From Erysipelotrichaceae bacterium (GTDB taxonomy: Bacteria; Bacillota_I; Bacilli_A; Erysipelotrichales; Erysipelotrichaceae): 14,247 bases of DNA. Made by a program: the position numbers and the translations under genes. Location: the NCBI GenBank assembly GCA_003446295.1, contig DMBB01000054.1:1-14247 (forward strand). The letters are read 5' to 3'. The notes beneath the pieces are model-generated. The model saw only the letters and a list, made by a program, of their open reading frames with translations, did not search any database and was not told the origin of the DNA. Below, piece after piece: positions 7,947-14,247 of the stretch (positions within the stretch are counted from its first letter, which is position 1; each line of letters opens with the position of its first letter).

Positions 7947-9602
7947 ATGAAAGCTAATCTGGTTTTGAAAAACGGCATCATTCAGACGATGGTTGGTGAC
8001 GAAAGAGTCGAGGCATTAGCTGCCAGAGACGGCGTCATCATCTATCTGGGAAGCAATGAAGGCGTCAAAGAGTATGAAGATGAAGCAACTGTGATCGATC
8101 TGGAAGGCAGATATGTAACACCCGGATTCATCGATGGACATACCCATGATGTCGGAAGACTGATCCAGGAAGAAGAAATGTGCTATTTCGATAAGGTCCC
8201 TGCTGATCTGGAAGAGTACAAGAAAGCATTCAAAGCATTCCTGGAAGCACATCCGAACAATACATTCTATCTGGGGCATCAGCTGGACATGAATGCATTC
8301 CCCAACAGCTTTGTGAACAATGAATGGCTGAACGAACTGTGTCCTGACAAACCGATCATGATCACGGATATGTCCGGTCACTGCAATCTGTTCAACAAAG
8401 CAGGTATGGAAGTCGTCGGTCTGAGTGATGCATCGGAGAATCCTCCGGGAGGCAATATCTACAAGTATCCTGACGGAAGAGCAACCGGATATGTCGCTGA
8501 CTGTGATGTATACAAGGATGCATTCCCGAAACTGGATAAAACACCGGAGAAATTCAAAAAAGCATTCCTGAAATTCCAGGATATCTGCAATTCCTACGGA
8601 ATCACGGCATTTGACGATGCCGGTCCTGCTATCGAACCAGCTGATGTATGGAAGATCCTCGATGATATGAGGAAGAACGGAGAACTGAAGCTTCGTGCCA
8701 ATGTTACTTCCGCTGCCAGAGGAAAGACCAGACCGGAAGATGCCAGAGAGATGGTAAAGCTGCTGAATGAACATCAGTATCTCAATTCCGACTGGCTGAA
8801 GATCTCCCAGGTCAAGCACTTCATCGACGGTGTACCGGAAGGACACAGCGCGTATCTGCTGGAACCGTATGCACCGGAAGCAGGCGAAGCACCGGATTAC
8901 AAAGGCACCTGTCTGCTGGATCCGGAAGAACTGAAGGAATTCGTCAGGATCGTCAATGAGGCAGGGTATCAGGTTCAGATCCATGCCATGGGTGACGGAG
9001 GCGTCAAGGTATCTCTGGACGCGTATGAGTATTCCGAAGAAGCCAACGGTCCGGGGGATTACCGCAATATCATTGCGCATGTCACACTGATCACCAGAGA
9101 TGACATTGACAGAATGGCAAGACTGAAGGTATTCGGGGCTATGCAGCCGCTGTGGTGGTATTACGATCCGAATTTCTCTCCTCTGGAAGAACAGGCATTC
9201 GGTACCGAAAGATTCCGGACCGAATACAACATGCGTACGATGTTCGATGCAGGTGTCAAGGTAACAGGTTCTATGGACTACCCCGTACAGCCTGACTTCA
9301 GACCTCTCGCAGGCATTCAGGTCGGTGCTACCCAGGCATCTCCGTATCCGGGACAGTGGGATGATCCGAAATACACCAGAAACGCGGATCAGGCTGTAAC
9401 GGTCCGGGAAATGCTTGAAGTATATACCGTCAACGGCGCGAAGCAGATGCGTATGGAAGACAAGATCGGAAGCCTGGAAATCGGCAAAAAAGCAGACCTT
9501 GTCGTACTGGAAAACGATCTGCTGAACTGTGACGTTCATGCGATCTCTACAACCAAAGTTGTATATACGATCGTGGACGGAAAGGTAGTTTACAAAGGAT
9601 AA
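7947..9602 (+). CDS. YtcJ-like metal-dependent amidohydrolase, copy 2
   Basis: A 551-residue paralogue of the preceding gene, roughly three quarters identical by eye, with all metal and catalytic positions retained at the same numbers (H65, H67, K290, H346, H378, D444). Divergence is greatest at residues about 68-110, 186-200 and 245-275. The N-terminal 60 residues and the last 260 are much closer, and some 35-47-base stretches are identical even at silent sites. This suggests a fairly recent tandem duplication with changed substrate-pocket loops, or gene conversion of the ends. The start at 7947 is chosen because AAAGGAG (7934-7940) lies six bases upstream and the N-terminus then aligns with copy 1; an in-frame ATG at 7917 adds ten unmatched residues. 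Substrate unknown; both copies look active. Confidence 0.88.
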   Translation: MKANLVLKNGIIQTMVGDERVEALAARDGVIIYLGSNEGVKEYEDEATVIDLEGRYVTPGFIDGHTHDVGRLIQEEEMCYFDKVPADLEEYKKAFKAFLEAHPNNTFYLGHQLDMNAFPNSFVNNEWLNELCPDKPIMITDMSGHCNLFNKAGMEVVGLSDASENPPGGNIYKYPDGRATGYVADCDVYKDAFPKLDKTPEKFKKAFLKFQDICNSYGITAFDDAGPAIEPADVWKILDDMRKNGELKLRANVTSAARGKTRPEDAREMVKLLNEHQYLNSDWLKISQVKHFIDGVPEGHSAYLLEPYAPEAGEAPDYKGTCLLDPEELKEFVRIVNEAGYQVQIHAMGDGGVKVSLDAYEYSEEANGPGDYRNIIAHVTLITRDDIDRMARLKVFGAMQPLWWYYDPNFSPLEEQAFGTERFRTEYNMRTMFDAGVKVTGSMDYPVQPDFRPLAGIQVGATQASPYPGQWDDPKYTRNADQAVTVREMLEVYTVNGAKQMRMEDKIGSLEIGKKADLVVLENDLLNCDVHAISTTKVVYTIVDGKVVYKG

Positions 9603-9658
9603 AGCGATAAAAGAAAGAAGAGTCTGAGACAAACAGCCCGGACTCCCGCTGGATAACT

Positions 9659-10354
9659 ATGGATAATCCGTTTAAAACATTTACGAAAAAAGAATGGGTG
9701 ATGTGGATCACATCGCTGTTGCTGGTAACCTTCTCCAATCTTCTCTCAGCAGAATTCAGTGCTGTGACACTATGTGCAGCTTTGATCGGTGTCACAGCGG
9801 TCCTGCTGGGAGCGAAAGGAAGTGTATGGGGACAGGTCCTGATCGCAATCTTCGCAATCCTGTACGCAATCATATCGTACAGTTTCCGTTACTGGAGCGA
9901 AGTGATTACGTATATGGGAATGGCATTCCCGCTGGCAGTTTGGGCGATATACACATGGGCTACACACCCTTCCCAGGATGGAGACGGAACTGTCGAAGTA
10001 AACCGGCTGAGACCAAGGGACATTGGATTTCTTGGGATTACCGGAGCGATCGTGACCTACGTATTCTACAGGATCATGATCTACTTCGAAACACCCCATA
10101 TCCTGTTCTCAACGGTATCCATACTGACCAGTTATCTGGCAGCGGCCACGTCGGTATACAGATCATCCTTCTATGGTTTCTGGTATGCCGCAAACGACTT
10201 GGTACTGGTGATCCTGTGGGTTCTGGCTTCTATCGTGAATCCGATTTATATTCCGATGATCATCAATTTCTGTGTCTTCTTTGTCAATGATTTTTATGGC
10301 TTTATCAGCTGGAAGAAGAGGGAAGGACTGCAGAAAAAACATCGGATGTCTTAA
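9659..10354 (+). CDS. pnuC: PnuC-family vitamin/nucleoside transporter
   Basis: A 231-residue inner-membrane protein with seven or so hydrophobic segments, matching the PnuC family in length and in its C-terminal part. That part has YLAAATSVYRSSFYGFW followed by ND and a hydrophobic LW helix (residues about 159-190). The closing membrane segment ends in FVNDFYGFISWKK. Classical members move nicotinamide riboside by facilitated diffusion with intracellular trapping; sub-families take thiamine, riboflavin or deoxynucleosides. No NAD, thiamine or riboflavin gene and no riboswitch is visible here, so the substrate is open. It follows the second amidohydrolase by 56 bases. Upstream of the ATG only a weak GGA (9651-9653) serves as ribosome site, so expression may be low or coupled. 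It may import a substrate of the amidohydrolases; this is inference. Confidence 0.82.
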   Translation: MDNPFKTFTKKEWVMWITSLLLVTFSNLLSAEFSAVTLCAALIGVTAVLLGAKGSVWGQVLIAIFAILYAIISYSFRYWSEVITYMGMAFPLAVWAIYTWATHPSQDGDGTVEVNRLRPRDIGFLGITGAIVTYVFYRIMIYFETPHILFSTVSILTSYLAAATSVYRSSFYGFWYAANDLVLVILWVLASIVNPIYIPMIINFCVFFVNDFYGFISWKKREGLQKKHRMS

Positions 10355-10398
10355 AAAACAGCTGCAGTAAAAAAAGGAGATGTGTAGCTGCAGAAAAT
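10328..10398 (+). repeat. Short direct repeats (CTGCAG) at the pnuC-MATE junction
   Basis: CTGCAG occurs at 10328-10333, 10362-10367 and 10388-10393. CTGCAGAAAA is repeated exactly at 10328 and 10388, and AGCTGCAG at 10360 and 10386. An AAAAGGAGATG lies between the last two but opens only a six-codon frame (10380-10400). It may be a small duplication of the gene-junction sequence; no function is evident. Confidence 0.45.
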
Positions 10399-10423
10399 AA
10401 AAAGAAAGAAAAGGGAGGACAAT

Positions 10424-11812
10424 ATGTCTGAAAAAGTTGAAAAGGTCGAAAAAGCAGCAAGCGACCACGACTTTGGTACGATGCCGATAAGAAAAATGAT
10501 TCTGAAATATGCAGGCATGATGTTTATCGGCGGGTTCGCACAGGTAATTATGGTTATTTTTGAAGGTATCATCATCGGTAACGCTACCGGTGCTGACGGC
10601 CTTGCATGCGTTGGCTGGGTCATGCCGCTGGAAAACCTTCAGCTTGCAATCGGCGGCGGATTTACGATCGGTGCCGGGACACTCGCCAGTATCAAGATGG
10701 GTGAAGGCGATGAGGAGGGTGCACGGAAAGTATTCAATACTTCTGTCACATTCATCGGACTTCTGCTGCTCATTCTGGGTATCGGTCTGATGGTATTCCC
10801 GGTTCAGGTAGCCAAGTTCCTTGGTACTCCTGATGAATATCTGTATCTGATGGTTCCGTTTATCAGAATCTTCGGTGTAGGTTATCCGTTTACAGGCCTT
10901 GCACAGCTGACCAACAGATTCCTTGCCATGGATGAAAGACCGGATCTGTCCGCACTCTGGCCGACAGTCTTCGCAGTTCTTGGTGTAATCTGGCTGTTCG
11001 TTACTCTCTCCGTGATGCACTTCAGCATTGTCGCTGCAGGCTGGTACTATGCATTCTCCGTAGGCGGTTGGGCTATTGCGCTTCCTTACTTCATCAGAAA
11101 GTCCAAGAGATTCAAGCTGGAAAGGTCGCTGATGGGCCTGAATTGGAAGTTGCTTGGTGAATCCATCAAGATCTGCATCCCTTACGTATGCATTCAGGGT
11201 TCCACAGCAGTATTCTCTGTGATCGTTAACAATCTGCTCGGTAAAGTTGGTACACCGGTCCATGTTGCAGCATATGCGATCCTGTCCGGTTATGTGATCT
11301 ATATCCTGAACATGTTCAACCAAGCCGTTGTTAGTGGTACTGCACCTGCTATATCCTATAACTATGGTGAAAAGCTCTGGAGCAGACTGAAGGAACTGCT
11401 GATTACAGATTATATTGTACAGATCGTTCTGGTCGGTATTGTTACCATCATCTTTGAAATCTTCGCAGATCAGACATTGATTATGTTCGGAGCAGGTGAA
11501 GAACCGCTCTATTCTGTCGGTAAAGAAGCTCTGAGAATCATCATTGCCGCATGTGCACTTGGCGGATCCATGGGTCTGATGTCAACCTATTATGTATCCA
11601 CCTATAAACTCGGTCTGGCTACCTTCACAGGTGTCGGCAGATATCTGATCTTTGTCGCAGCGTTCATGCTTCTGTTCGTTAACGTATTCGACATGGGTAT
11701 CCTCGGTGTCTGGTATGGTCAGACAGCAGGTGACATTGCATCATTTATCTGCACGTTGATTCTCCTGTTCCTGGAAATCAAATCTCTGAACAAACTGATT
11801 GCAGCACAGTAA
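10424..11812 (+). CDS. MATE-family multidrug/cation exporter
   Basis: A 462-residue membrane protein with about 12 hydrophobic segments arranged as two similar halves joined near residue 230, the normal MATE length and layout. Family hallmarks include the N-terminal GTMPIRKMILKYAGMM entry, IGNATGADGLACVGW in helix 2, GAGTLASIKMGEGDEEGARK after helix 2-3, and a second-half counterpart around QAVVSGTAPAISYNYG. A charged KVEKVEK stretch precedes the first helix. MATE proteins export cationic compounds against Na+ or H+. As the last gene of the run it might export the operon's amine product or a toxic by-product; it may also be an unrelated passenger. Ribosome site GGGAGG (10413-10418) is strong and five bases from the ATG, unlike that of pnuC, so it is translated independently. 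Confidence 0.87.
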   Translation: MSEKVEKVEKAASDHDFGTMPIRKMILKYAGMMFIGGFAQVIMVIFEGIIIGNATGADGLACVGWVMPLENLQLAIGGGFTIGAGTLASIKMGEGDEEGARKVFNTSVTFIGLLLLILGIGLMVFPVQVAKFLGTPDEYLYLMVPFIRIFGVGYPFTGLAQLTNRFLAMDERPDLSALWPTVFAVLGVIWLFVTLSVMHFSIVAAGWYYAFSVGGWAIALPYFIRKSKRFKLERSLMGLNWKLLGESIKICIPYVCIQGSTAVFSVIVNNLLGKVGTPVHVAAYAILSGYVIYILNMFNQAVVSGTAPAISYNYGEKLWSRLKELLITDYIVQIVLVGIVTIIFEIFADQTLIMFGAGEEPLYSVGKEALRIIIAACALGGSMGLMSTYYVSTYKLGLATFTGVGRYLIFVAAFMLLFVNVFDMGILGVWYGQTAGDIASFICTLILLFLEIKSLNKLIAAQ

Positions 11813-12116
11813 TCATCTGTTTTACAGGTACAGGCTCATCCATCTCCGGAGTCTGTAGGATTGCCAAAATACCCGGGGAAACATCAAACAGAACCGGTGA
11901 ACAAATTTGGGGTCTTAAAAGAAAAGAAGGCAATGAATTCATAAGGGAGAATCCTATGAAACATTGCCTTTTCAAATGTTCAGAACAGCTCTGTATCTGA
12001 TGATTCCTTAATCCGTTAATCCACATTTGTTCATGAAGAACTGCGATGATTTTTATTATCCTTGTCTGCCTGACAGGCGTCGAATCGAGCGGCCAGGACG
12101 GGATTTTCATATCTTC
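11813..12116. other. Convergent intergenic region, no confident gene
   Basis: The 304 bases lie between the + strand MATE gene and the - strand DUF4867 remnant. All frames are short. A 14-codon frame at 11956-12000 (MKHCLFKCSEQLCI) has a good AGGGAG site seven bases upstream. A second short frame runs from 12030 or so to 12118. Neither resembles a known family to me. Small palindromes include CCCGGG, ACCGGT and GCCTGACAGGC (12068-12078). No clean terminator with a T tract is present for either flanking gene. It could be a decayed element. Confidence 0.4.
11925..11972 (+). repeat. Long-loop inverted repeat enclosing a ribosome site
   Basis: AAGGCAATG (11927-11935) and CATTGCCTT (11962-11970) pair perfectly. 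The stem extends by a G-U and an A-T pair to 11925/11972, making 11 pairs around a 26-base loop. The loop contains AGGGAG and the ATG at 11956. It may be the MATE terminator, a structured small RNA, or a trace of an element end. Confidence 0.45.
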
Positions 12117-12653
12117 TTATAAGTTAACTGTAATATTCTTTCCGCAGAGACCGATCACAGCACCGGAGGCAGCTTCCGGAGAATCCGGATGTGCGAGCAG
12201 CCATTTGTTGCGTGCTCTCAGTCGGCGGTCTTCATCCGTTACCGGGGTGAATTCCGGTTTGTCCGTATTGGTTCCGCGCGGCAGTACAACAGCTGTACGG
12301 AAGCCTTCCGGAGATGCCATGCATGGCGCATAATGCAGCGTTGTTGCATATACTTCAATGAATACACCGGCAGGAACACGGAATGCTTTGATGCGTGAAG
12401 TATCGAGCATGCCGTTTTCTATTTCGTCCTGTTTTGCCAGCAGGAGGATGAAGTCTGCTGCACCGATGTTGACTTCACTGTCACGGTGATATTCAAGGCA
12501 GTTCAGGGTGCTGTTGTGTCCGCAGACCATACCGATCTGAATGGGCATGCCGCCGTAAGCGCGGTTCTGCAGATCATTGAATACCGCACATGCTTCAAGA
12601 CTTTCAATGGAAGCTCTGTATTTTTTGCCTGTTTCGGGAAGCGGGAATTTAGG
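12117..12653 (-). pseudogene. DUF4867-family protein gene, truncated at the 5' end
   Basis: From the stop (12117-12119) the - strand frame encodes family-like sequence: YGGMPIQIGMVCGHNSTLN, LEYHRDSEVNIGAADFILL, VYATTLHYAPC, VVLPRGTNTDKP and RNKWLLAHPDS. These match the cupin-like DUF4867 family, whose function is unknown and whose members are about 200 residues. Homology runs upstream of the first ATG (12546-12548) through LEACAVFNDLQNRAYGG and PLPETGKKY to about 12650. No ATG, GTG or TTG occurs in frame between that ATG and the stop at 12714-12716, and the expected 35-40 N-terminal residues are absent. The ATG at 12548 has no ribosome site. The gene therefore appears beheaded and is probably not expressed. 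If translated from 12548 it would give 143 residues, most of the cupin-like core. It lies head-to-head with the PAP2 gene promoter. Confidence 0.72.
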
Positions 12654-12683
12654 TTGACGCCAAAATGAATAACAAAATATAAT
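12654..12683 (+). promoter_or_regulatory. Sigma-A promoter of the PAP2 gene
   Basis: TTGACG (12654-12659), 18 bases, then a perfect TATAAT (12678-12683). The start would fall near 12690, giving a leader of about 25 bases with AGAGGGGGA before the ATG at 12716. This is the best promoter match in the window, and it begins exactly where the DUF4867 homology stops. Confidence 0.82.
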
Positions 12684-12715
12684 GAGGTCCTTGATGTCAG
12701 AGGGGGAATTGCATC

Positions 12716-13933
12716 ATGGGTATTTCTGGAATAATCCTGTTATCATCCGCACTGCTGCTGCCGGGCAAAGACCTGTATCAGCCTGCGGATACACAGCCTG
12801 TTTCCGGGTTTCCGGTAAGTATTACGGAAGCTGCGGAAGAAAGTGAACTTCTTACGGAAGACGGCGTGACACTGCGTGAACCCGGTACCGCAACAACGAC
12901 AGATACCGGTGAAGAAACCGCTGGTCTTGATATCCGCTATCTTCTGTTCCTGCAGGATTTCCGTAACAGCATCAACGATGCCTGGACACCGTTCATGGAG
13001 TTTGTATCAAACTTTGCGACAAGGTATCTGATTCTTGCGGTTCTGTTTATTTACTGGGCACTCAACAAACGTGACGGTCTGTATGCGATTGCGTCCATGT
13101 GTCTGACACTCGGAATCAATCAGGTGGTTAAACTGACCGCATGTGTATACCGTCCGTGGATCCGTGATCCCCGTATTATACCGGCAGGGGATGCCATCAC
13201 CTCGGCGACCGGATATTCCTTCCCGAGCGGACATACAGCAACGGCTGCACCGCTGTTCGGAGGCATGGCTGCCAAAGCGGATAAGAGACACAGATGGCTG
13301 CCGGTTCTCTGTGTGCTCGGAACGATGCTGGTAGGCTTCTCCCGTAATTATCTGGGCGTTCATACACCGCAGGATGTATTTGTGGCGATCTGTGAAAGCG
13401 TACTGTGCCTGATCATCATGGAAAAGATTTTTGCGTATCTCAGGCTGCATCCGGAGATGGAAGACCGCTTCCTGCTGGCCGGTGTTGTTGTGGGTTTCAT
13501 TTCCATTGCCTACATTACCTTCAAGCCGTATCCGATGACATATGTGGACGGCAAACTGCTGGTGGATCCGCAGAAGATGATGAATGACGGGTATGGTGAT
13601 ATCGCCTTCCTGATTGCCTTCTGCATCGGCCGCTTCATTGAACGCAGGTGGGTGCGTTTCAAGCCTGCAGGTCTCAATACCAAAGGCGTGATTGTCTGTG
13701 CAGTAGGTATGATTATCTTTGTGCTGCTGAACAACAATATCGGCAAACCGCTGGATAATCTGCTGGGCAGTCACTGGGGACACTTTGCCAGAAGACTGAT
13801 CACCATTCTGTATTACACAGCACTGTATCCGCTGATCATCAAACTGGTGATGAAGCAGACGGATGATGAGAACAGTGAACAGCTGACGGTAAGTCCGGAA
13901 GTGCAGAAGGAACCGGAACCCGTCGGAAAATAA
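12716..13933 (+). CDS. PAP2-superfamily membrane phosphatase
   Basis: A 405-residue membrane protein with all three motifs of the PAP2 (type 2 phosphatidic acid phosphatase) family: KLTACVYRP (K139, R146, P147), PSGH (170-173, proton donor H173) and SRNYLGVHTPQD (209-220, nucleophile H216 and D220). Such proteins remove phosphate from lipid phosphates such as phosphatidic acid or undecaprenyl pyrophosphate, usually on the outer face of the membrane. A short hydrophobic N-terminus (about 1-17) precedes an acidic, Thr-rich stretch (about 35-72) with no predicted fold, then the membrane core; several more helices follow the catalytic region to about 385. The tail is charged. The start has AGAGGGGGA a few bases upstream and its own promoter, so the gene stands alone. 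Substrate cannot be assigned. Confidence 0.9.
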   Translation: MGISGIILLSSALLLPGKDLYQPADTQPVSGFPVSITEAAEESELLTEDGVTLREPGTATTTDTGEETAGLDIRYLLFLQDFRNSINDAWTPFMEFVSNFATRYLILAVLFIYWALNKRDGLYAIASMCLTLGINQVVKLTACVYRPWIRDPRIIPAGDAITSATGYSFPSGHTATAAPLFGGMAAKADKRHRWLPVLCVLGTMLVGFSRNYLGVHTPQDVFVAICESVLCLIIMEKIFAYLRLHPEMEDRFLLAGVVVGFISIAYITFKPYPMTYVDGKLLVDPQKMMNDGYGDIAFLIAFCIGRFIERRWVRFKPAGLNTKGVIVCAVGMIIFVLLNNNIGKPLDNLLGSHWGHFARRLITILYYTALYPLIIKLVMKQTDDENSEQLTVSPEVQKEPEPVGK

Positions 13934-13943
13934 ATGCCAAATG

Positions 13944-13984
13944 AAAGAACTGCTGCCCGGTTTTATATGGGTAACAGTTCTTTT
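13944..13984. terminator. Bidirectional terminator between PAP2 and LacI genes
   Basis: AAAGAACTG (13944-13952) pairs with CAGTTCTTT (13975-13983), and an inner CCC/GGG (13956-13958/13969-13971) strengthens it. TTTT follows on the + strand and a shorter T run on the - strand. The two flanking genes converge on it. Confidence 0.82.
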
Positions 13985-14010
13985 GTTAATGTTATGAATT
14001 CTTGTATATG

Positions 14011-14247
14011 TCAGACTCTTTTGACCGGTCCGGTGCTTTCTCTTACCAGGAGATTTGTCAGCACACTTGTTTTGGTTCTTTCCTTCGCCCGTCCGCAGAT
14101 AATATCATGAAGACGGTTGACCGCAAGGGCGCCTAAGCGTTCCTTCGGAACATTGACCGTGGTCAGGTGCGGTACGGTGATTTCACTGATCGGAATATTG
14201 TCGAAACCGATGACAGAGATATCCTGCGGAATACGGTAACCGCGGGC
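14011..14247 (-). CDS. LacI-family transcriptional regulator, C-terminal part
   Basis: The - strand frame is open from the window edge to a stop at 14011-14013, giving the last 78 residues. The sequence is typical of the LacI/GalR periplasmic-binding-like effector domain: RIPQDISVIGFDNIPIS, then LTTVNVPKERLGALAVNRL, a hinge-like DIICGR segment, and the usual last strand LTNLLVRESTGPV. The DNA-binding domain lies outside the window, so target and effector cannot be judged. Members normally repress sugar-use genes in response to a sugar. No candidate target operon is visible here; its targets may lie beyond the window edge. It converges with the PAP2 gene and shares the terminator at 13944-13984. 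No start codon is in view, so it is easily missed by start-to-stop searches. Confidence 0.92.
   Translation of the reverse strand, partial: ARGYRIPQDISVIGFDNIPISEITVPHLTTVNVPKERLGALAVNRLHDIICGRAKERTKTSVLTNLLVRESTGPVKRV

Larger units (their letters stand above)
6258..9602 (+). repeat. Tandem gene duplication (two 1656-bp units)
   Basis: Two coding units of equal length align without gaps at the key residues at an offset of 1689 bp. For example, 7146-7192 and 8835-8881 are identical over 47 bases, and a 38-base run around the codons for PGQWDDPKY is also identical. The units are separated by 33 bp carrying a fresh ribosome site. Confidence 0.9.

Noticed and set aside
8016..9632. A 538-codon open frame on the - strand opposite amidohydrolase copy 2
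   Set aside because: It is an antisense shadow: the + strand frame has clear amidohydrolase motifs and a ribosome site, while the - strand translation is Cys/Ile/Arg-rich with no family features.
9603..9658. Riboswitch or terminator before the PnuC gene
   Set aside because: A seven-pair stem (9620-9626/9639-9645) exists but there is no T tract, and 56 bases are too few for a known NAD, thiamine or riboflavin riboswitch.
10163..11323. A 386-codon - strand frame across pnuC and the MATE gene
   Set aside because: It crosses a gene boundary and lacks a ribosome site or motifs; it is antisense to two membrane protein genes.
12068..12078. GCCTGACAGGC as a terminator of the DUF4867 remnant
   Set aside because: The stem is only four pairs and is not followed by T residues on either strand.

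Overview
The window looks like chromosomal DNA of a Firmicute of moderate GC. Shine-Dalgarno sequences are strong, arginine is mostly AGA and leucine mostly CTG, and Rho-independent terminators are compact. An Erysipelotrichaceae-type gut anaerobe would fit the gene set (agmatine deiminase pathway, RpiR and LacI regulators, a DUF4867 remnant), but that assignment is an impression, not a test.

Layout. Bases 1-309 are the end of gpmI (glycolysis), closed by a terminator at 335-367. Next come an RpiR-family regulator gene (502-1263), preceded by two copies of a GTTAC-N5-ATGTAACA inverted repeat, and then a third copy of the same repeat and a short terminator. From 1421 to 11812 eight genes run on the + strand with short gaps and no convincing internal terminator: agmatine deiminase (aguA), an NhaC-superfamily antiporter, putrescine carbamoyltransferase (aguB), carbamate kinase (arcC), two tandem paralogous YtcJ-like metal-dependent amidohydrolases, a PnuC-family transporter and a MATE-family transporter.

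How they work together. AguA, AguB and ArcC form the complete agmatine deiminase pathway: agmatine to N-carbamoylputrescine plus ammonia, then putrescine plus carbamoyl phosphate, then ATP, CO2 and ammonia. The NhaC-type protein sits where an agmatine/putrescine exchanger is expected and is the likely substitute. The RpiR protein with its repeats is the likely local regulator. The amidohydrolase pair plus PnuC and MATE proteins are the undescribed part: possibly an add-on module that releases or processes a related amide/amine substrate, with its own uptake and efflux.

The right end is unrelated. A 304-bp non-coding stretch holds a long-loop inverted repeat. A 5'-truncated DUF4867 gene lies on the - strand, its upstream end replaced by a near-consensus promoter for a PAP2 phosphatase gene on the + strand. 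A bidirectional terminator follows, then the C-terminal end of a LacI-family regulator gene on the - strand that runs off the window. No tRNA, rRNA, CRISPR array or intact mobile element was seen.
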